Positions 6,123 to 13,700 of a DNA stretch of 15,510 bases are shown piece after piece. The stretch's first letter is position 1; every line of letters starts with the position of its first letter. The notes beneath the pieces were generated by a model, which did no database searches, was not told the DNA's origin, and was given only the letters and a program-made list of their open reading frames with translations. This DNA is from JBEKYD01 sp049509915 (GTDB lineage: Bacteria; Acidobacteriota; Terriglobia; Bryobacterales; Bryobacteraceae). The position numbers and the translations under genes are program-made. The stretch lies in contig JBEKZL010000185.1 in NCBI GenBank assembly GCA_049509915.1, forward strand, positions 1-15,510, read 5' to 3'.

Positions 6123-9100
6123 TCACCGAGACTGTAGCGGCGCCGTAGGGATTGGCGGGAGACCCGTCACCGTCACATTCACCGCCGGGCTTGCCACGCC
6201 TCCAACCGTGACCACGACCGGCTGGGAACCGGCGGACAGCGATGCCGGCACGTAGAAATTCACCTGCGTGGTGCCGGCGGTCAACACAGCCAACCCATCG
6301 GATTGGACGATCGCCGGGACGCCGCCGACCGTCACCGAGAGGGGCAAGACTGGCATGTAGTTTTCATTTATGCCCGGGGTAGGAGAAGGCATCAAAGCCC
6401 CGGTTGCGAGCGCGGGAGTAACATCGCCGGCGCCGTTCAGATACAGTGTAGCGACGCCGCCTGGCGGGACCGACGGGTTGCCCGCCAGATTGCCGTTTCC
6501 ATCGGTATAGATGGCCGGCGCCGAGGGCGTCACCTGGAACTGGAGCGCGGCTGTTACCTGCCCGTTCGCGACGATGCCCAGCACGGCCGGTCCCGCTCCC
6601 ACTTCATAGGGGACTTGGATATTGACCTGGTTGGGCGAGAGGTAGAGCAGGGGCGCGGCCTGGCCATTGACGGCCGCGGTAACGCCGCCGGCGGCAAACG
6701 GGAGCGGATTGCCGGACAGGGTCTGAGGCGCCGCCGGCGCCAGGTTGTTGCCGAAGATCGAGAGCAGCGCGCCGGGCGCGGCGGTGGCCTGGCCGGATGC
6801 GGGATTGGCAATTACCGTGGGCGTGGAGGTGGGACCGGCAGGCAGATTTGCCACTGCCGGCCCCAGCACGAACATGACCGGCACATTGACGAATTGCGGT
6901 ACCGCGTTGGGAGATTGAATCGTGACGATGGCGCGGTACACGCCGGGTTCGTATCCGAAGCCCGACGCAGTCAATGCGATTTGCCCGGGGCCGGTGCCGG
7001 AAAGCTGCGAGACGCCGAGCCATCCCGCCGTGGGGTTGGTGGGATGGACGGTAGCCGTCCAGGTCTGGGTACTGTCGCCGATGCCGACCGCGAGGTTTGC
7101 CTGCGCGGTCTGGCCGGCACTCAGCGCCACCATGGTGACGGCGGTGGGCGACGGTGTAATTGTGGTCGGTTTGGCGGGCGCGGCCACCAGGTTCACCTGC
7201 ACCTGCTGATTGAGGCCGTCGTTACGGACGGCGTAGATGTATTCGGTTGCCGGAGGGGTGATGCCGCTTTGGCAAAACGTGCCCTGGAGCGATGTCCAGG
7301 CTTGGATTCGGGTCGTGCCGAAGATGGGCGCGATCCGGTTGGATATATCGACGGTGCCGGCGTATAGGTTTTCGATCAGGCCCCAGTAACCGCCGGTATT
7401 GTCCAGGTTCAACTGCACCGCAAACGGGCAGGTGGCATTGACCGCGTTTTGAGTCACGGTAAGTGGTGTCGCGGTGAACGAGTATTGATTGTAAGGGGGG
7501 ATCGAATAGTAGTTGACCGCGATTTGCCGGGACCAGCTCAGGCCGGCTGCGTCCACGCCGGCGAAGACAAAGGTGTGGACCAGGGGCGTGCTCTGATTGC
7601 GCAGCACGACATTGGCGCTGAGCACACCGACCGCCGGGATATCGGGAGAAGGAAAGTATTGCGACAGGCTCAGCGCCTGGCCGTCCATGGTGAAGCCGGT
7701 GAGCATGGCGCCCACTCCGGCCATGTCCATCAGGGACAGCGGCAACGGCCAGCTCACGCCCTGCGCGTCGGTATCGAGCACGGGCCAAACGGTATTGGGA
7801 GCGCCAACCACCACCGCCGCCGCGCCCACGGGCGTAGCGATCTGAATTTTCAGGAACACGCCGCCGGGGCTGAAATACGCGTCGCCGGAATACTGCGCCG
7901 TCACATAGAACGTGCCGGCCTGAACGAACCGGTAGGCGGGGGCCGAAAGGCTGGCGGTTCCGTTCGACGAGAGGGCCACCGAACCAAGACCCGCGCCGCC
8001 GAAGATGCTGAAACTCACGGTCCCGGTGGGATTGGCAGAGCCAGGAAGGAAGGAACTCGCCTGCGCGACCGCGGTCACCGTGGCGGTGAGCTGAACGGTC
8101 TGGTTCAGCGTGGCTCTTGTCGGGCTGGCGGTTAGCCTGACCGTGACGCCGCTGGCAGCCTGATTCCAGAGGGTGAAAAGATTATTGGCGTCGATCGATC
8201 CCAACCCGGTAGTCTGGTTGTATCCCGGCCCGGCGCTGTAGCCGAACGAGCCGGTGCCGCAATCGGGCGAGCCCTGCGCGCAGGGCACAATGTTATTGCC
8301 GGTGACGATATCGTGGAACACAGTGGGCGAGCTTTGCGCTAGCCGGTAGAGCTGCGGATTGATATTCCCCAGGCCGGGCGAAGATTGGCGGCCCTGCTTG
8401 ATCTGATACTGGTTGAGCAGCGCCATAATCCCGGCCATGCTGGGAGTAGCGCAGGATGTGCCGCCGACTGAGTAAAGGCCACCAAGGTAATAGATCAGAT
8501 AGGCGTCGTGTAGGGCCGCGCTGAGGGCCAGATCGGGTACGTCGCGAGCGCTGTCGTCGGGCACGCCAAGCCCGGTTTGCCAGGCCGGTTTGGAATACAG
8601 GCGGCTGGCGCCTCCGCCCGTCGCTCCTATTCCTGCGCTGCTCGATTCGTTCCACGCGGCTTCGGGAATGTAAGACAGCGCGGAACCCAGGGTGCCGGAT
8701 GAATTGGTCGCGCCCCAATACCTGCCGGTGCCTTCCACGAATTGGGAGCCGCCCATGCCGGTCACCTCCGGCAGCACCGCGGGCAACTGCACGCTTCGGC
8801 CGAGTTCGGCAAGGGATTCGGAATCGTTGGGGTCGCATCCGGCGGCCCCGGTATCGCCGGAGGCGGCCAGAATAGTGATGCCTTGGGCATTGGCCTGCTG
8901 CGCCAGCGTCTCCCAGTTGAGCCCGAAATCCACCTCGCAGCCGCTGTAGCTCACGCTGAGGATTGGCGCGATGTCTTCGTCGATGGCATACACCATGGCG
9001 TCGAAGGCGTCGGTCCCGTAGACGTAATAGACGGTAGATTTAGGAGCGATGGCGCCGGCCCATTCCAAATCGAGATTGCCTTCGATCTGGGCATCGTTGT

Positions 9101-9992
9101 AACCCGGGTCGGTATCGTACACGACGAGTTTCGGGCTGTTGGCGGGCAGACCGAATTTGGTGCGAAAGGCCGCGAGGTCGCTGGTCAAGACATCCGACTC
9201 GCCGACCACGGCGATGCTCTGGCCGGTGCCGTCGTAACCCGCCTGCGCCAGCGGCGCCAGATCGTAAATGGTGGAGAAATCGGCCGGCGCCAGGTAGTGG
9301 TTGCCGGAAGTGGAGCTGGTATAAACGGGCTGGGGCTTGGTGATGGCCGGCTGCGGGTGAAAATCGTTCAGGCCCTGAAACCCGCCCACCACGTCCGCCA
9401 GCGCCACAGGCACGGCCGGGTCGGCGGTATTGGCGAAGTGGGTTTCACCATTTACTTCGAAGCGGTGAACGGGGGTGTGGAGCGCGCGGGTAACCTGACC
9501 GGTGGTTCCACTGAAGGCGATCCAGTTGCGCCCGCGGGCCTGGTGCCCAATCGAAAACCCGGCGGACTGGAGCCAGGCGGTCACTTTGGCGGCGTCGTCC
9601 GCGCTCAACCCGAACCGGTCGCCGAATTGTTCGGGAGTGAGCCACTGATGGTAGCGGGGGGAGGCACCGTCCTGCTGGTCCACGAGCAACTGCGCCAGGT
9701 CGGCCTGCTGCGCCGCCGAGGGTTTCACCATCAGGACCATGTAATGCATCGCCGTGGCGGGATCGGCCAACCCGCGGTCGTATTGCGGCTGCGCCAGGTG
9801 ATGGATGCCGGAGGGGATGGTGCGAACCTGGCCGGCGTCGACGGGCTGCACGATCCTGTCCGGAGCGGCTGCCGACGCGTAGGTGGCGAAGCCCGGAAGC
9901 AAGCACGCTGCCACGGCTGCATAAAGCGCCCGACCGGTGGCAGGTCGCCGGCGGTTTGCCGGGAGTAAATGCCTCGAAAAAAGACGCAGCAT
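6123..9992 (-). CDS. Secreted sedolisin/kumamolisin (S53) with Ig-like and Solibacter C-terminal domains
   Basis: A 1289-residue multidomain acid protease. An Arg-rich N-terminus leads into a signal segment (about 20-43, ending YASAAA). Residues about 80-212 form the pro-kumamolisin activation domain. The S53 catalytic domain spans about 230-610, with Glu304 and Asp308 (EGNLDLEWAG), oxyanion Asp380 (AASGDTGA) and nucleophile Ser513 (GGTSCATPSMAG), so the full Glu-Asp-Ser set is present. An Ig-like repeat of the Big_3 type covers about 615-720. A region I cannot assign follows (about 725-935), then a BACON-like beta domain (about 940-1045). The end, about 1059-1280, is the Solibacter C-terminal domain (APGALLSIFGNNLAP; NGQAAPLLYLSPNQVNIQVP). 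It should self-activate at low pH and digest protein outside the cell; the tail probably serves surface attachment or secretion (inference). It is divergent from gntR and convergent with the M23 gene. The start ATG at 9992 has no strong ribosome site. Confidence 0.93.
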   Translation of the reverse strand: MLRLFSRHLLPANRRRPATGRALYAAVAACLLPGFATYASAAAPDRIVQPVDAGQVRTIPSGIHHLAQPQYDRGLADPATAMHYMVLMVKPSAAQQADLAQLLVDQQDGASPRYHQWLTPEQFGDRFGLSADDAAKVTAWLQSAGFSIGHQARGRNWIAFSGTTGQVTRALHTPVHRFEVNGETHFANTADPAVPVALADVVGGFQGLNDFHPQPAITKPQPVYTSSTSGNHYLAPADFSTIYDLAPLAQAGYDGTGQSIAVVGESDVLTSDLAAFRTKFGLPANSPKLVVYDTDPGYNDAQIEGNLDLEWAGAIAPKSTVYYVYGTDAFDAMVYAIDEDIAPILSVSYSGCEVDFGLNWETLAQQANAQGITILAASGDTGAAGCDPNDSESLAELGRSVQLPAVLPEVTGMGGSQFVEGTGRYWGATNSSGTLGSALSYIPEAAWNESSSAGIGATGGGASRLYSKPAWQTGLGVPDDSARDVPDLALSAALHDAYLIYYLGGLYSVGGTSCATPSMAGIMALLNQYQIKQGRQSSPGLGNINPQLYRLAQSSPTVFHDIVTGNNIVPCAQGSPDCGTGSFGYSAGPGYNQTTGLGSIDANNLFTLWNQAASGVTVRLTASPTRATLNQTVQLTATVTAVAQASSFLPGSANPTGTVSFSIFGGAGLGSVALSSNGTASLSAPAYRFVQAGTFYVTAQYSGDAYFSPGGVFLKIQIATPVGAAAVVVGAPNTVWPVLDTDAQGVSWPLPLSLMDMAGVGAMLTGFTMDGQALSLSQYFPSPDIPAVGVLSANVVLRNQSTPLVHTFVFAGVDAAGLSWSRQIAVNYYSIPPYNQYSFTATPLTVTQNAVNATCPFAVQLNLDNTGGYWGLIENLYAGTVDISNRIAPIFGTTRIQAWTSLQGTFCQSGITPPATEYIYAVRNDGLNQQVQVNLVAAPAKPTTITPSPTAVTMVALSAGQTAQANLAVGIGDSTQTWTATVHPTNPTAGWLGVSQLSGTGPGQIALTASGFGYEPGVYRAIVTIQSPNAVPQFVNVPVMFVLGPAVANLPAGPTSTPTVIANPASGQATAAPGALLSIFGNNLAPAAPQTLSGNPLPFAAGGVTAAVNGQAAPLLYLSPNQVNIQVPYEVGAGPAVLGIVANGQVTAALQFQVTPSAPAIYTDGNGNLAGNPSVPPGGVATLYLNGAGDVTPALATGALMPSPTPGINENYMPVLPLSVTVGGVPAIVQSDGLAVLTAGTTQVNFYVPASLSAGSQPVVVTVGGVASPAVNVTVTGLPPIPTAPLQSR

Positions 9993-10105
9993 AAGCCGAT
10001 TAGTCTATCACTTCCGAGAGTTTAGTACTCTATCGTACTCATCGCGGTAATAGCTCGCGGCTTGTCGCCAACTCGCCCCGGCTGCGAAGCTCGCTGATTT
10101 ACTTC

Positions 10106-10135
10106 TTGACATGTACTAGTAAACTAGTACATTAT
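10106..10135 (+). promoter_or_regulatory. gntR promoter with perfect palindromic operator
   Basis: A consensus -35 box TTGACA (10106-10111) is followed by -10 candidates TACATT (10128-10133, 16-nt spacer) or CATTAT (10130-10135, 18-nt spacer). Between and overlapping the boxes is a perfect inverted repeat: left arm ATGTACTAGT (10111-10120), spacer AA, right arm ACTAGTACAT (10123-10132). Repeats with TAC/GTA half-sites just before the gene are typical operators of YtrA-type GntR repressors, so autorepression by occlusion of RNA polymerase is likely. Transcription would begin about 2-4 nt before the ATG at 10144, and no Shine-Dalgarno is present. Confidence 0.75.
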
Positions 10136-10143
10136 GATTTTGG

Positions 10144-10545
10144 ATGAGCAAGCCAACGGACCCAAGAAACGGCTTCGCCTTTCGCCTGGACGCGGGGAGC
10201 GGGGTTCCCGTGTATCGCCAGTTGATCGACCAGGTGCTGGGCGGTATGGCGGCAGGCGCGCTGGCGCCCGGCGATCAGCTTCCTACGGTGCGCCAGGTGG
10301 CGGTGGATTTGTCCATCAACCCCAATACGGTGGCGCGCGCCTACCGCGAGCTGGAAATCCGCGGCGTGCTCGATACCCAGCAAGGCATGGGAACGTTCAT
10401 CGGCCGGCAAAAGGTGCGGCGGGACGAAGTGGAGCGCCGTCGGCAGCTCCATCAGATGGTGGGTGAGTTTGTGGCGCGCGCCGGCGCGGCCGGTTTCAGC
10501 GTCCCCGAGTTGTTGGAGCAGCTCCATGAGTTACTCGATCGCTAA
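10144..10545 (+). CDS. GntR-family transcriptional regulator, YtrA-like
   Basis: A 133-residue repressor. The winged-helix DNA-binding domain covers about 22-88 (PVYRQLIDQV, APGDQLPTVRQVA, INPNTVARAYRELE, then the wing GVLDTQQGMGTFIG). The C-terminal part is only about 45 residues (DEVERRRQLHQMVGEFVARA...) and helical, the short dimerisation tail that marks the YtrA subfamily; larger FadR/HutC ligand domains are absent. It presumably binds the palindrome at 10111-10132. YtrA-type genes usually precede ABC transporter genes. Here the next gene, 31 nt downstream, is a slipin, and no ABC component is present. The start at 10144 gives the normal family N-terminus. The effector signal cannot be read from sequence. 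Confidence 0.9.
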   Translation: MSKPTDPRNGFAFRLDAGSGVPVYRQLIDQVLGGMAAGALAPGDQLPTVRQVAVDLSINPNTVARAYRELEIRGVLDTQQGMGTFIGRQKVRRDEVERRRQLHQMVGEFVARAGAAGFSVPELLEQLHELLDR

Positions 10546-10576
10546 AACGGTACTGCGAAGAATAGGAGAAGATGCC

Positions 10577-11446
10577 ATGAGGAAGGACCAGATCAAGGTG
10601 AGTCAGGTTGGAGTTGCGTTGTTCGTAATCTCGGTACTGGCCGGCGCGGGCGGGAGCGCTCTTCTCGATGCGCGATGGCCGGGGATTGCCGGGGCCGTGG
10701 TGGGAGTCTATCTGCTGTTCGCCATTCGCGTGGCGGATCAATGGGAGAAAGTGGCCGTACTGCGTCTGGGCCGGTACAAAGGGCTGCGCGGTCCGGGCCT
10801 GTTCCATATGATTCCGGTGGTGGATTCGCTAAGCCGTTACGTGGATCAGCGCATCCGCGTGGCCAGCGTGACCGCCGAATCCACGCTCACCCGCGATACA
10901 GTGCCGGTCAACGTGGACGCCATCTTCTACTGGATGGTCTGGAACGCCGAAAAATCGATTCTCGAAGTGGAAGATTTCGTGGAGGCCATTCGCCTGGGCG
11001 CGCAGACCGCCTTGCGCGAATCGATCGGCCGCCACGAACTGGCCCAGATGATCACCGAACGCGAGCTGCTGGGCAAAGAGCTGCAGCGCATTCTCGACGA
11101 GAAGACCAATCCCTGGGGCATTACCGTGCAATCGGTGGAGATCCGCGACGTGCGCATTCCGCAAGCGCTCGAAGATATGATGTCGCGCCAGGCCCAGGCG
11201 GAGCGGGAACGGCAGGCCCGCAATATCCTGGGCCAGGCCGAAGTCGAAGTCGCCGACAAGTTCTCCGAAGCCGCGCGGGTGTACCAGAACAACCCGACGG
11301 CGTTGCACTTGCGCGCCATGAACATGCTGTACGAGGCCATCAAGGAGCGCGGCTCGATGGTGATCGTCCCGTCCTCCGCGGTAGAAACCATGGGCTTCGG
11401 AGGCAGCCTCGCCACCGCCTCGCTGGCGGGCGCCAAACCGCAATAA
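10577..11446 (+). CDS. Slipin (SPFH/Band 7, stomatin-like) membrane protein
   Basis: A 289-residue prokaryotic stomatin homologue. Two hydrophobic stretches (about 11-30 and 36-52) form a membrane hairpin or two segments. The SPFH domain begins with WEKVAVLRLGRYKGLRGPGL (56-75) and runs to about 200 (FHMIPVVDSL; AESTLTRDTVPVNVDAIFYW; the family-typical ITVQSVEIRDVRIPQALEDM). A charged helical segment (about 204-236, QAQAERERQARNILGQAEVE) should drive oligomerisation. Slipins assemble in membrane microdomains and act as scaffolds. ATG 10577 is chosen over upstream in-frame codons because AGGAGA (10564-10569) lies 7 nt before it. In many bacteria slipins pair with an NfeD protein; none is seen here. 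Its place behind gntR implies control by that repressor. Confidence 0.9.
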   Translation: MRKDQIKVSQVGVALFVISVLAGAGGSALLDARWPGIAGAVVGVYLLFAIRVADQWEKVAVLRLGRYKGLRGPGLFHMIPVVDSLSRYVDQRIRVASVTAESTLTRDTVPVNVDAIFYWMVWNAEKSILEVEDFVEAIRLGAQTALRESIGRHELAQMITERELLGKELQRILDEKTNPWGITVQSVEIRDVRIPQALEDMMSRQAQAERERQARNILGQAEVEVADKFSEAARVYQNNPTALHLRAMNMLYEAIKERGSMVIVPSSAVETMGFGGSLATASLAGAKPQ

Positions 11447-11480
11447 CCAATCCGATAACCGATACAAAAGGAGTGTAGCC

Positions 11481-11873
11481 ATGAAACGTATGGTCGAAGT
11501 GTGTCTCGCCGCCGTGGCGCTAGCCGCCGCGGCTTCCCCGGCGGAGGGTTCTTCGTTCGCCGGAACCTGGGAAGGCCAGCTCGAAGGCGTCAAAGCAGTG
11601 ACGTTGGAAATCCAAGACGAGGGTGCCATGGTCGGTGGCAGCGCAACCTTTTACGTGATCAAAGACGAAGGCGAGGGAAGACGAATCGGCGGCGCCACCC
11701 GCGTTGTCATGGAGCACGTGCGGTTGCACGACGCCGTTCTGGAGTTCGACGTGACGGTTCCCGGCGCGGGCGACGTACACTTCCGCATGACTCTCAACGG
11801 ACGCACCACGGCGGAACTGAAGCGAGCGGTCCCGGAGCTGACAGTGGTCCTTCACCGGGAGGTTCGGATTTGA
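11481..11873 (+). CDS. Small secreted beta-rich protein, function unknown
   Basis: A 130-residue protein with a clear signal peptide (residues 1-23, MKRMVEVCLAAVALAAAASP then AEG). The mature part is short alternating strands: SFAGTWEGQLEGVKAVTLEI, GGSATFYVIKDEG, HVRLHDAVLEFDV, VHFRMTLNGRTTAEL, LTVVLHREV. The opening 'GTWEG.L.GVKAVTLEIQDEG...GG.A.FYVI' resembles small exported proteins I recall as frequent in Acidobacteria, with a lipocalin-like or carbohydrate-binding look; that is recollection, not a search result. A strong ribosome site AAGGAG (11468-11473) lies 7 nt before the ATG. Only 34 nt separate it from the slipin gene, with no promoter visible between, so it is probably the third gene of the gntR operon. 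No catalytic motif is apparent. Confidence 0.7.
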   Translation: MKRMVEVCLAAVALAAAASPAEGSSFAGTWEGQLEGVKAVTLEIQDEGAMVGGSATFYVIKDEGEGRRIGGATRVVMEHVRLHDAVLEFDVTVPGAGDVHFRMTLNGRTTAELKRAVPELTVVLHREVRI

Positions 11874-11904
11874 GGTTGGGCAAGCCGGTTCCGCCTGCCC
11901 ACAG

Positions 11905-11955
11905 GTTGCCCTCGAATAGGTTACCGAACTTCCACACGCCGAAACTGCGGCACGC
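11905..11955 (+). repeat. Dispersed intergenic repeat, left copy (inverted relative to 13505-13560)
   Basis: Positions 11905-11933 match the reverse complement of 13532-13560 at 27 of 29 bases (core TCGAATA.GTTACCGAACTT). The match continues in broken form: GAAACT at 11941-11946 (reverse complement at 13526-13531) and GCGGCACGC at 11947-11955 (reverse complement at 13505-13513), separated by different short insertions. This copy lacks the adjoining palindrome found at the right copy, although GTTGCC at its edge could be a remnant. The two copies bracket the aldehyde dehydrogenase gene. Confidence 0.7.
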
Positions 11956-12007
11956 GGAATCCGTGCGCCACGGTACCATGAGAGTGGATCGTCGAGGTTC
12001 CATCCTA

Positions 12008-13447
12008 GTGACTTCCTTGAAACTGCAAGAAACGTCCCTGAACTACATAGGCGGCGAGTGGGTGGACGCCGCCGACCACGAGGTGGTGAAACTGCCCTAC
12101 GACGGCACGCCGGTGGGCGTGGTTCCACAGGCCGATGCGGGCGCCGTGGACAAAGCCGTGGCCGCCGCGCGCCGGGCGCTGGCCCAGATGCGCGAGATGG
12201 GCAATTGCGACCGCGCCGACCTGCTGCTGCGCATCGCCGATCTGATGAAACGCGACGTCGCCGAATACGCGCAGCTCGTCTGCGCCGAGACGGGCAAACC
12301 CGCCAGGGAGGCGCGCGTCGAGGCGGAACGCTCGATCGCGACCTTGCTCGCCGCGGCGCACGAGGCGCGGCAGTTGCACGGGGAAGTGGTTCCGATGGAC
12401 TTCGCCGCCATGGGCAAGGGGCGCATGGCTCTCACTGTGCGCGAGCCTCTGGGCGTGATCGGATGCATCACCCCGTTCAACTTCCCGCTGAACCTGGCCC
12501 TGCACAAAGTGGCGCCGGCTCTGGCCGCGGGCAACGCGGTGGTACACAAGCCCGCCACCAAGACGCCGCTCAGCGCGGCGCGCCTGGCACGCACCATGGA
12601 AGAGGCCGGCGCGCCCAAGGGCGCCTACAACCTGATTACCGGCAGCGGCGCCCGCCTCGGTGCGGCCATGGCGGAGCATCCGGGCATCGCCATGCTGACC
12701 TTCACCGGCAGCGCGGAGGTAGGCCGCACCATCAGGCGCCGCGCCGGATTCAAGAAGGTGACGCTCGAGCTCGGCAACAACTCCGCCGTGATCGTCGAGC
12801 CGGAAGCCGATCTGGCCGCTGTCGCCGCGCGCACTACTCAAGGCGCTTTCGCCAACAGCGGCCAGGTCTGCATCTCGGTGCAGCGCGTCTTCGCGCACCG
12901 CTCCATCGCCGGCGAATTGGTGGCACGGCTGAAGGCGGCGGCCGAGGCGCTGAAGATCGGCCACCCCTACGAGGAAACCACCCAGGTTTCGTCGCTCATC
13001 GACGAAGGCGAAGCCATCCGCATCGAACAGTGGATTGCCGAAGCGCGGGCGGGCGGAGCCAAGGTCGTCACCGGCGGGACGCGTGAATTCGCTACCGTCC
13101 GGCCGGCGGTGCTGGTCGACGTTCCGGCCGCTTGCCACATCTCCTGCCAGGAGGCGTTCGGCCCGGTGGTGGCAGTGTACGACTACGAAAACCTGGACGA
13201 CGCCATCGAGCGCGCCAACGCCACGCCTTATGGCCTGCAGGCGGGAATCTTCACCAACGATATCCAGCGCGCGTTTCGTGCCGCGCGGCGGCTGGAGGTG
13301 GGCGGAGTGATGATCAACGACATTCCCATGTACCGCGCCGACCACATGCCCTACGGCGGAGTGAAGCAAAGCGGGACCGGCAGGGAAGGTCCGCGCTACG
13401 CCATCGAAGAGATGACGGAGATGAAGCTGATCTGCTGGAAAGTGTGA
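12008..13447 (+). CDS. NAD(P)-dependent aldehyde dehydrogenase (lactaldehyde/phosphonoacetaldehyde-type clade)
   Basis: A 479-residue soluble enzyme oxidising an aldehyde to the acid. Numbering from GTG 12008, the catalytic set is complete: Asn158 (TPFNFP), Lys181 (HKPATKTP), general-base Glu254 (LELGNNSAVIV), nucleophile Cys288 (NSGQVCISVQRV) and Glu382 (QEAFGPVV). The motif pair 'ELGxNSAVIV' plus 'GQVCISVQR' is the style of the ALDH21/lactaldehyde-phosphonoacetaldehyde group rather than betaine-aldehyde enzymes; the exact substrate is not determinable. GTG 12008 has GAGG (11994-11997) 10 nt upstream and gives a normal length. ATG 11978, ten codons earlier, is in frame but has no ribosome site. 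It stands alone between inverted repeat copies, 134 nt after the small secreted protein and 253 nt before gcvT, so it is probably transcribed separately. No partner metabolic gene adjoins it. Confidence 0.9.
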   Translation: MTSLKLQETSLNYIGGEWVDAADHEVVKLPYDGTPVGVVPQADAGAVDKAVAAARRALAQMREMGNCDRADLLLRIADLMKRDVAEYAQLVCAETGKPAREARVEAERSIATLLAAAHEARQLHGEVVPMDFAAMGKGRMALTVREPLGVIGCITPFNFPLNLALHKVAPALAAGNAVVHKPATKTPLSAARLARTMEEAGAPKGAYNLITGSGARLGAAMAEHPGIAMLTFTGSAEVGRTIRRRAGFKKVTLELGNNSAVIVEPEADLAAVAARTTQGAFANSGQVCISVQRVFAHRSIAGELVARLKAAAEALKIGHPYEETTQVSSLIDEGEAIRIEQWIAEARAGGAKVVTGGTREFATVRPAVLVDVPAACHISCQEAFGPVVAVYDYENLDDAIERANATPYGLQAGIFTNDIQRAFRAARRLEVGGVMINDIPMYRADHMPYGGVKQSGTGREGPRYAIEEMTEMKLICWKV

Positions 13448-13504
13448 CGGGATCGCGAGCCATTCGCCAGCCGCTGCCGGATTTCGCGGTTTCGGTTCCC
13501 TGAA

Positions 13505-13560
13505 GCGTGCCGCGGGCAAGTACATAGTTTCGGAAGTTCGGTAACGTATTCGATGGCAAC
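13505..13560 (-). repeat. Dispersed intergenic repeat, right copy
   Basis: The minus-strand reading matches 11905-11955 (27 of 29 bases over 13532-13560, plus the GAAACT and GCGGCACGC blocks). It directly abuts and shares GGCAAC with the palindrome at 13556-13624, so the full unit is probably palindrome plus this tail. Together with the left copy it puts the aldehyde dehydrogenase gene between inverted repeats about 1.6 kb apart. Confidence 0.7.
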
Positions 13561-13624
13561 CGCTCTCTCACGGTCGCGGCCCGGAATGCCGCAGTCCGAG
13601 CCGCGACCGTGAGGGAGCGGTTGC
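13556..13624. repeat. Long palindrome, 30-bp arms (copy 2)
   Basis: The arms 13556-13585 and 13595-13624 are reverse complements at 28 of 30 positions around a 9-nt loop. The arm sequence (GCAACCGCTC then TCACGGTCGCGG) is nearly that of the palindrome at 2396-2487. One difference, G to A in the left arm (CTCGCGG to CTCACGG), is matched by C to T in the right arm (CCGCGAG to CCGTGAG), so pairing is kept. The two internal mismatches are a T/G and a C/A pair, each a G.U wobble in RNA from one strand or the other. No T-tract follows. Confidence 0.85.
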
Positions 13625-13662
13625 AGGATGTGTAACCGTAATTGCGAAACCGGGTACTAAGA

Positions 13663-13692
13663 TTGACACCCCGATTTCGCTGCTGCTAGGCT
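13663..13692 (+). promoter_or_regulatory. gcvT promoter, leaderless type
   Basis: A consensus -35 box TTGACA (13663-13668), an 18-nt spacer and a -10 box TAGGCT (13687-13692) precede the ATG at 13701 by 8 nt. The predicted start of transcription is therefore at or within about 2 nt of the start codon, and no Shine-Dalgarno is visible. This leaves no room for a glycine riboswitch in the leader, a common control element of gcv operons in other bacteria. Confidence 0.65.
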
Positions 13693-13700
13693 GTGACTTC

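Noticed and set aside
8742..9968. Plus-strand open frame of about 408 codons opposite the sedolisin catalytic region
   Set aside because: Low-complexity translation without motifs, antisense to a clear S53 domain. Not supported as a gene.
11878..11911. Hairpin GGGCAA...TTGCCC after the small secreted protein gene
   Set aside because: Only 6 bp with a 22-nt loop and no T-tract; its right arm belongs to the dispersed repeat. Too weak for a terminator call.
12005..13525. Minus-strand open frame of about 506 codons opposite the aldehyde dehydrogenase
   Set aside because: The composition is biased to His, Arg, Gly and Ala and no fold or motif is recognisable; the plus-strand frame has the full ALDH active site. 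The long frame follows from third-position GC bias.
13625..13700. Possible glycine riboswitch ahead of gcvT
   Set aside because: No paired aptamer-like helices are seen, and the promoter boxes end 8 nt before the ATG, leaving no leader.
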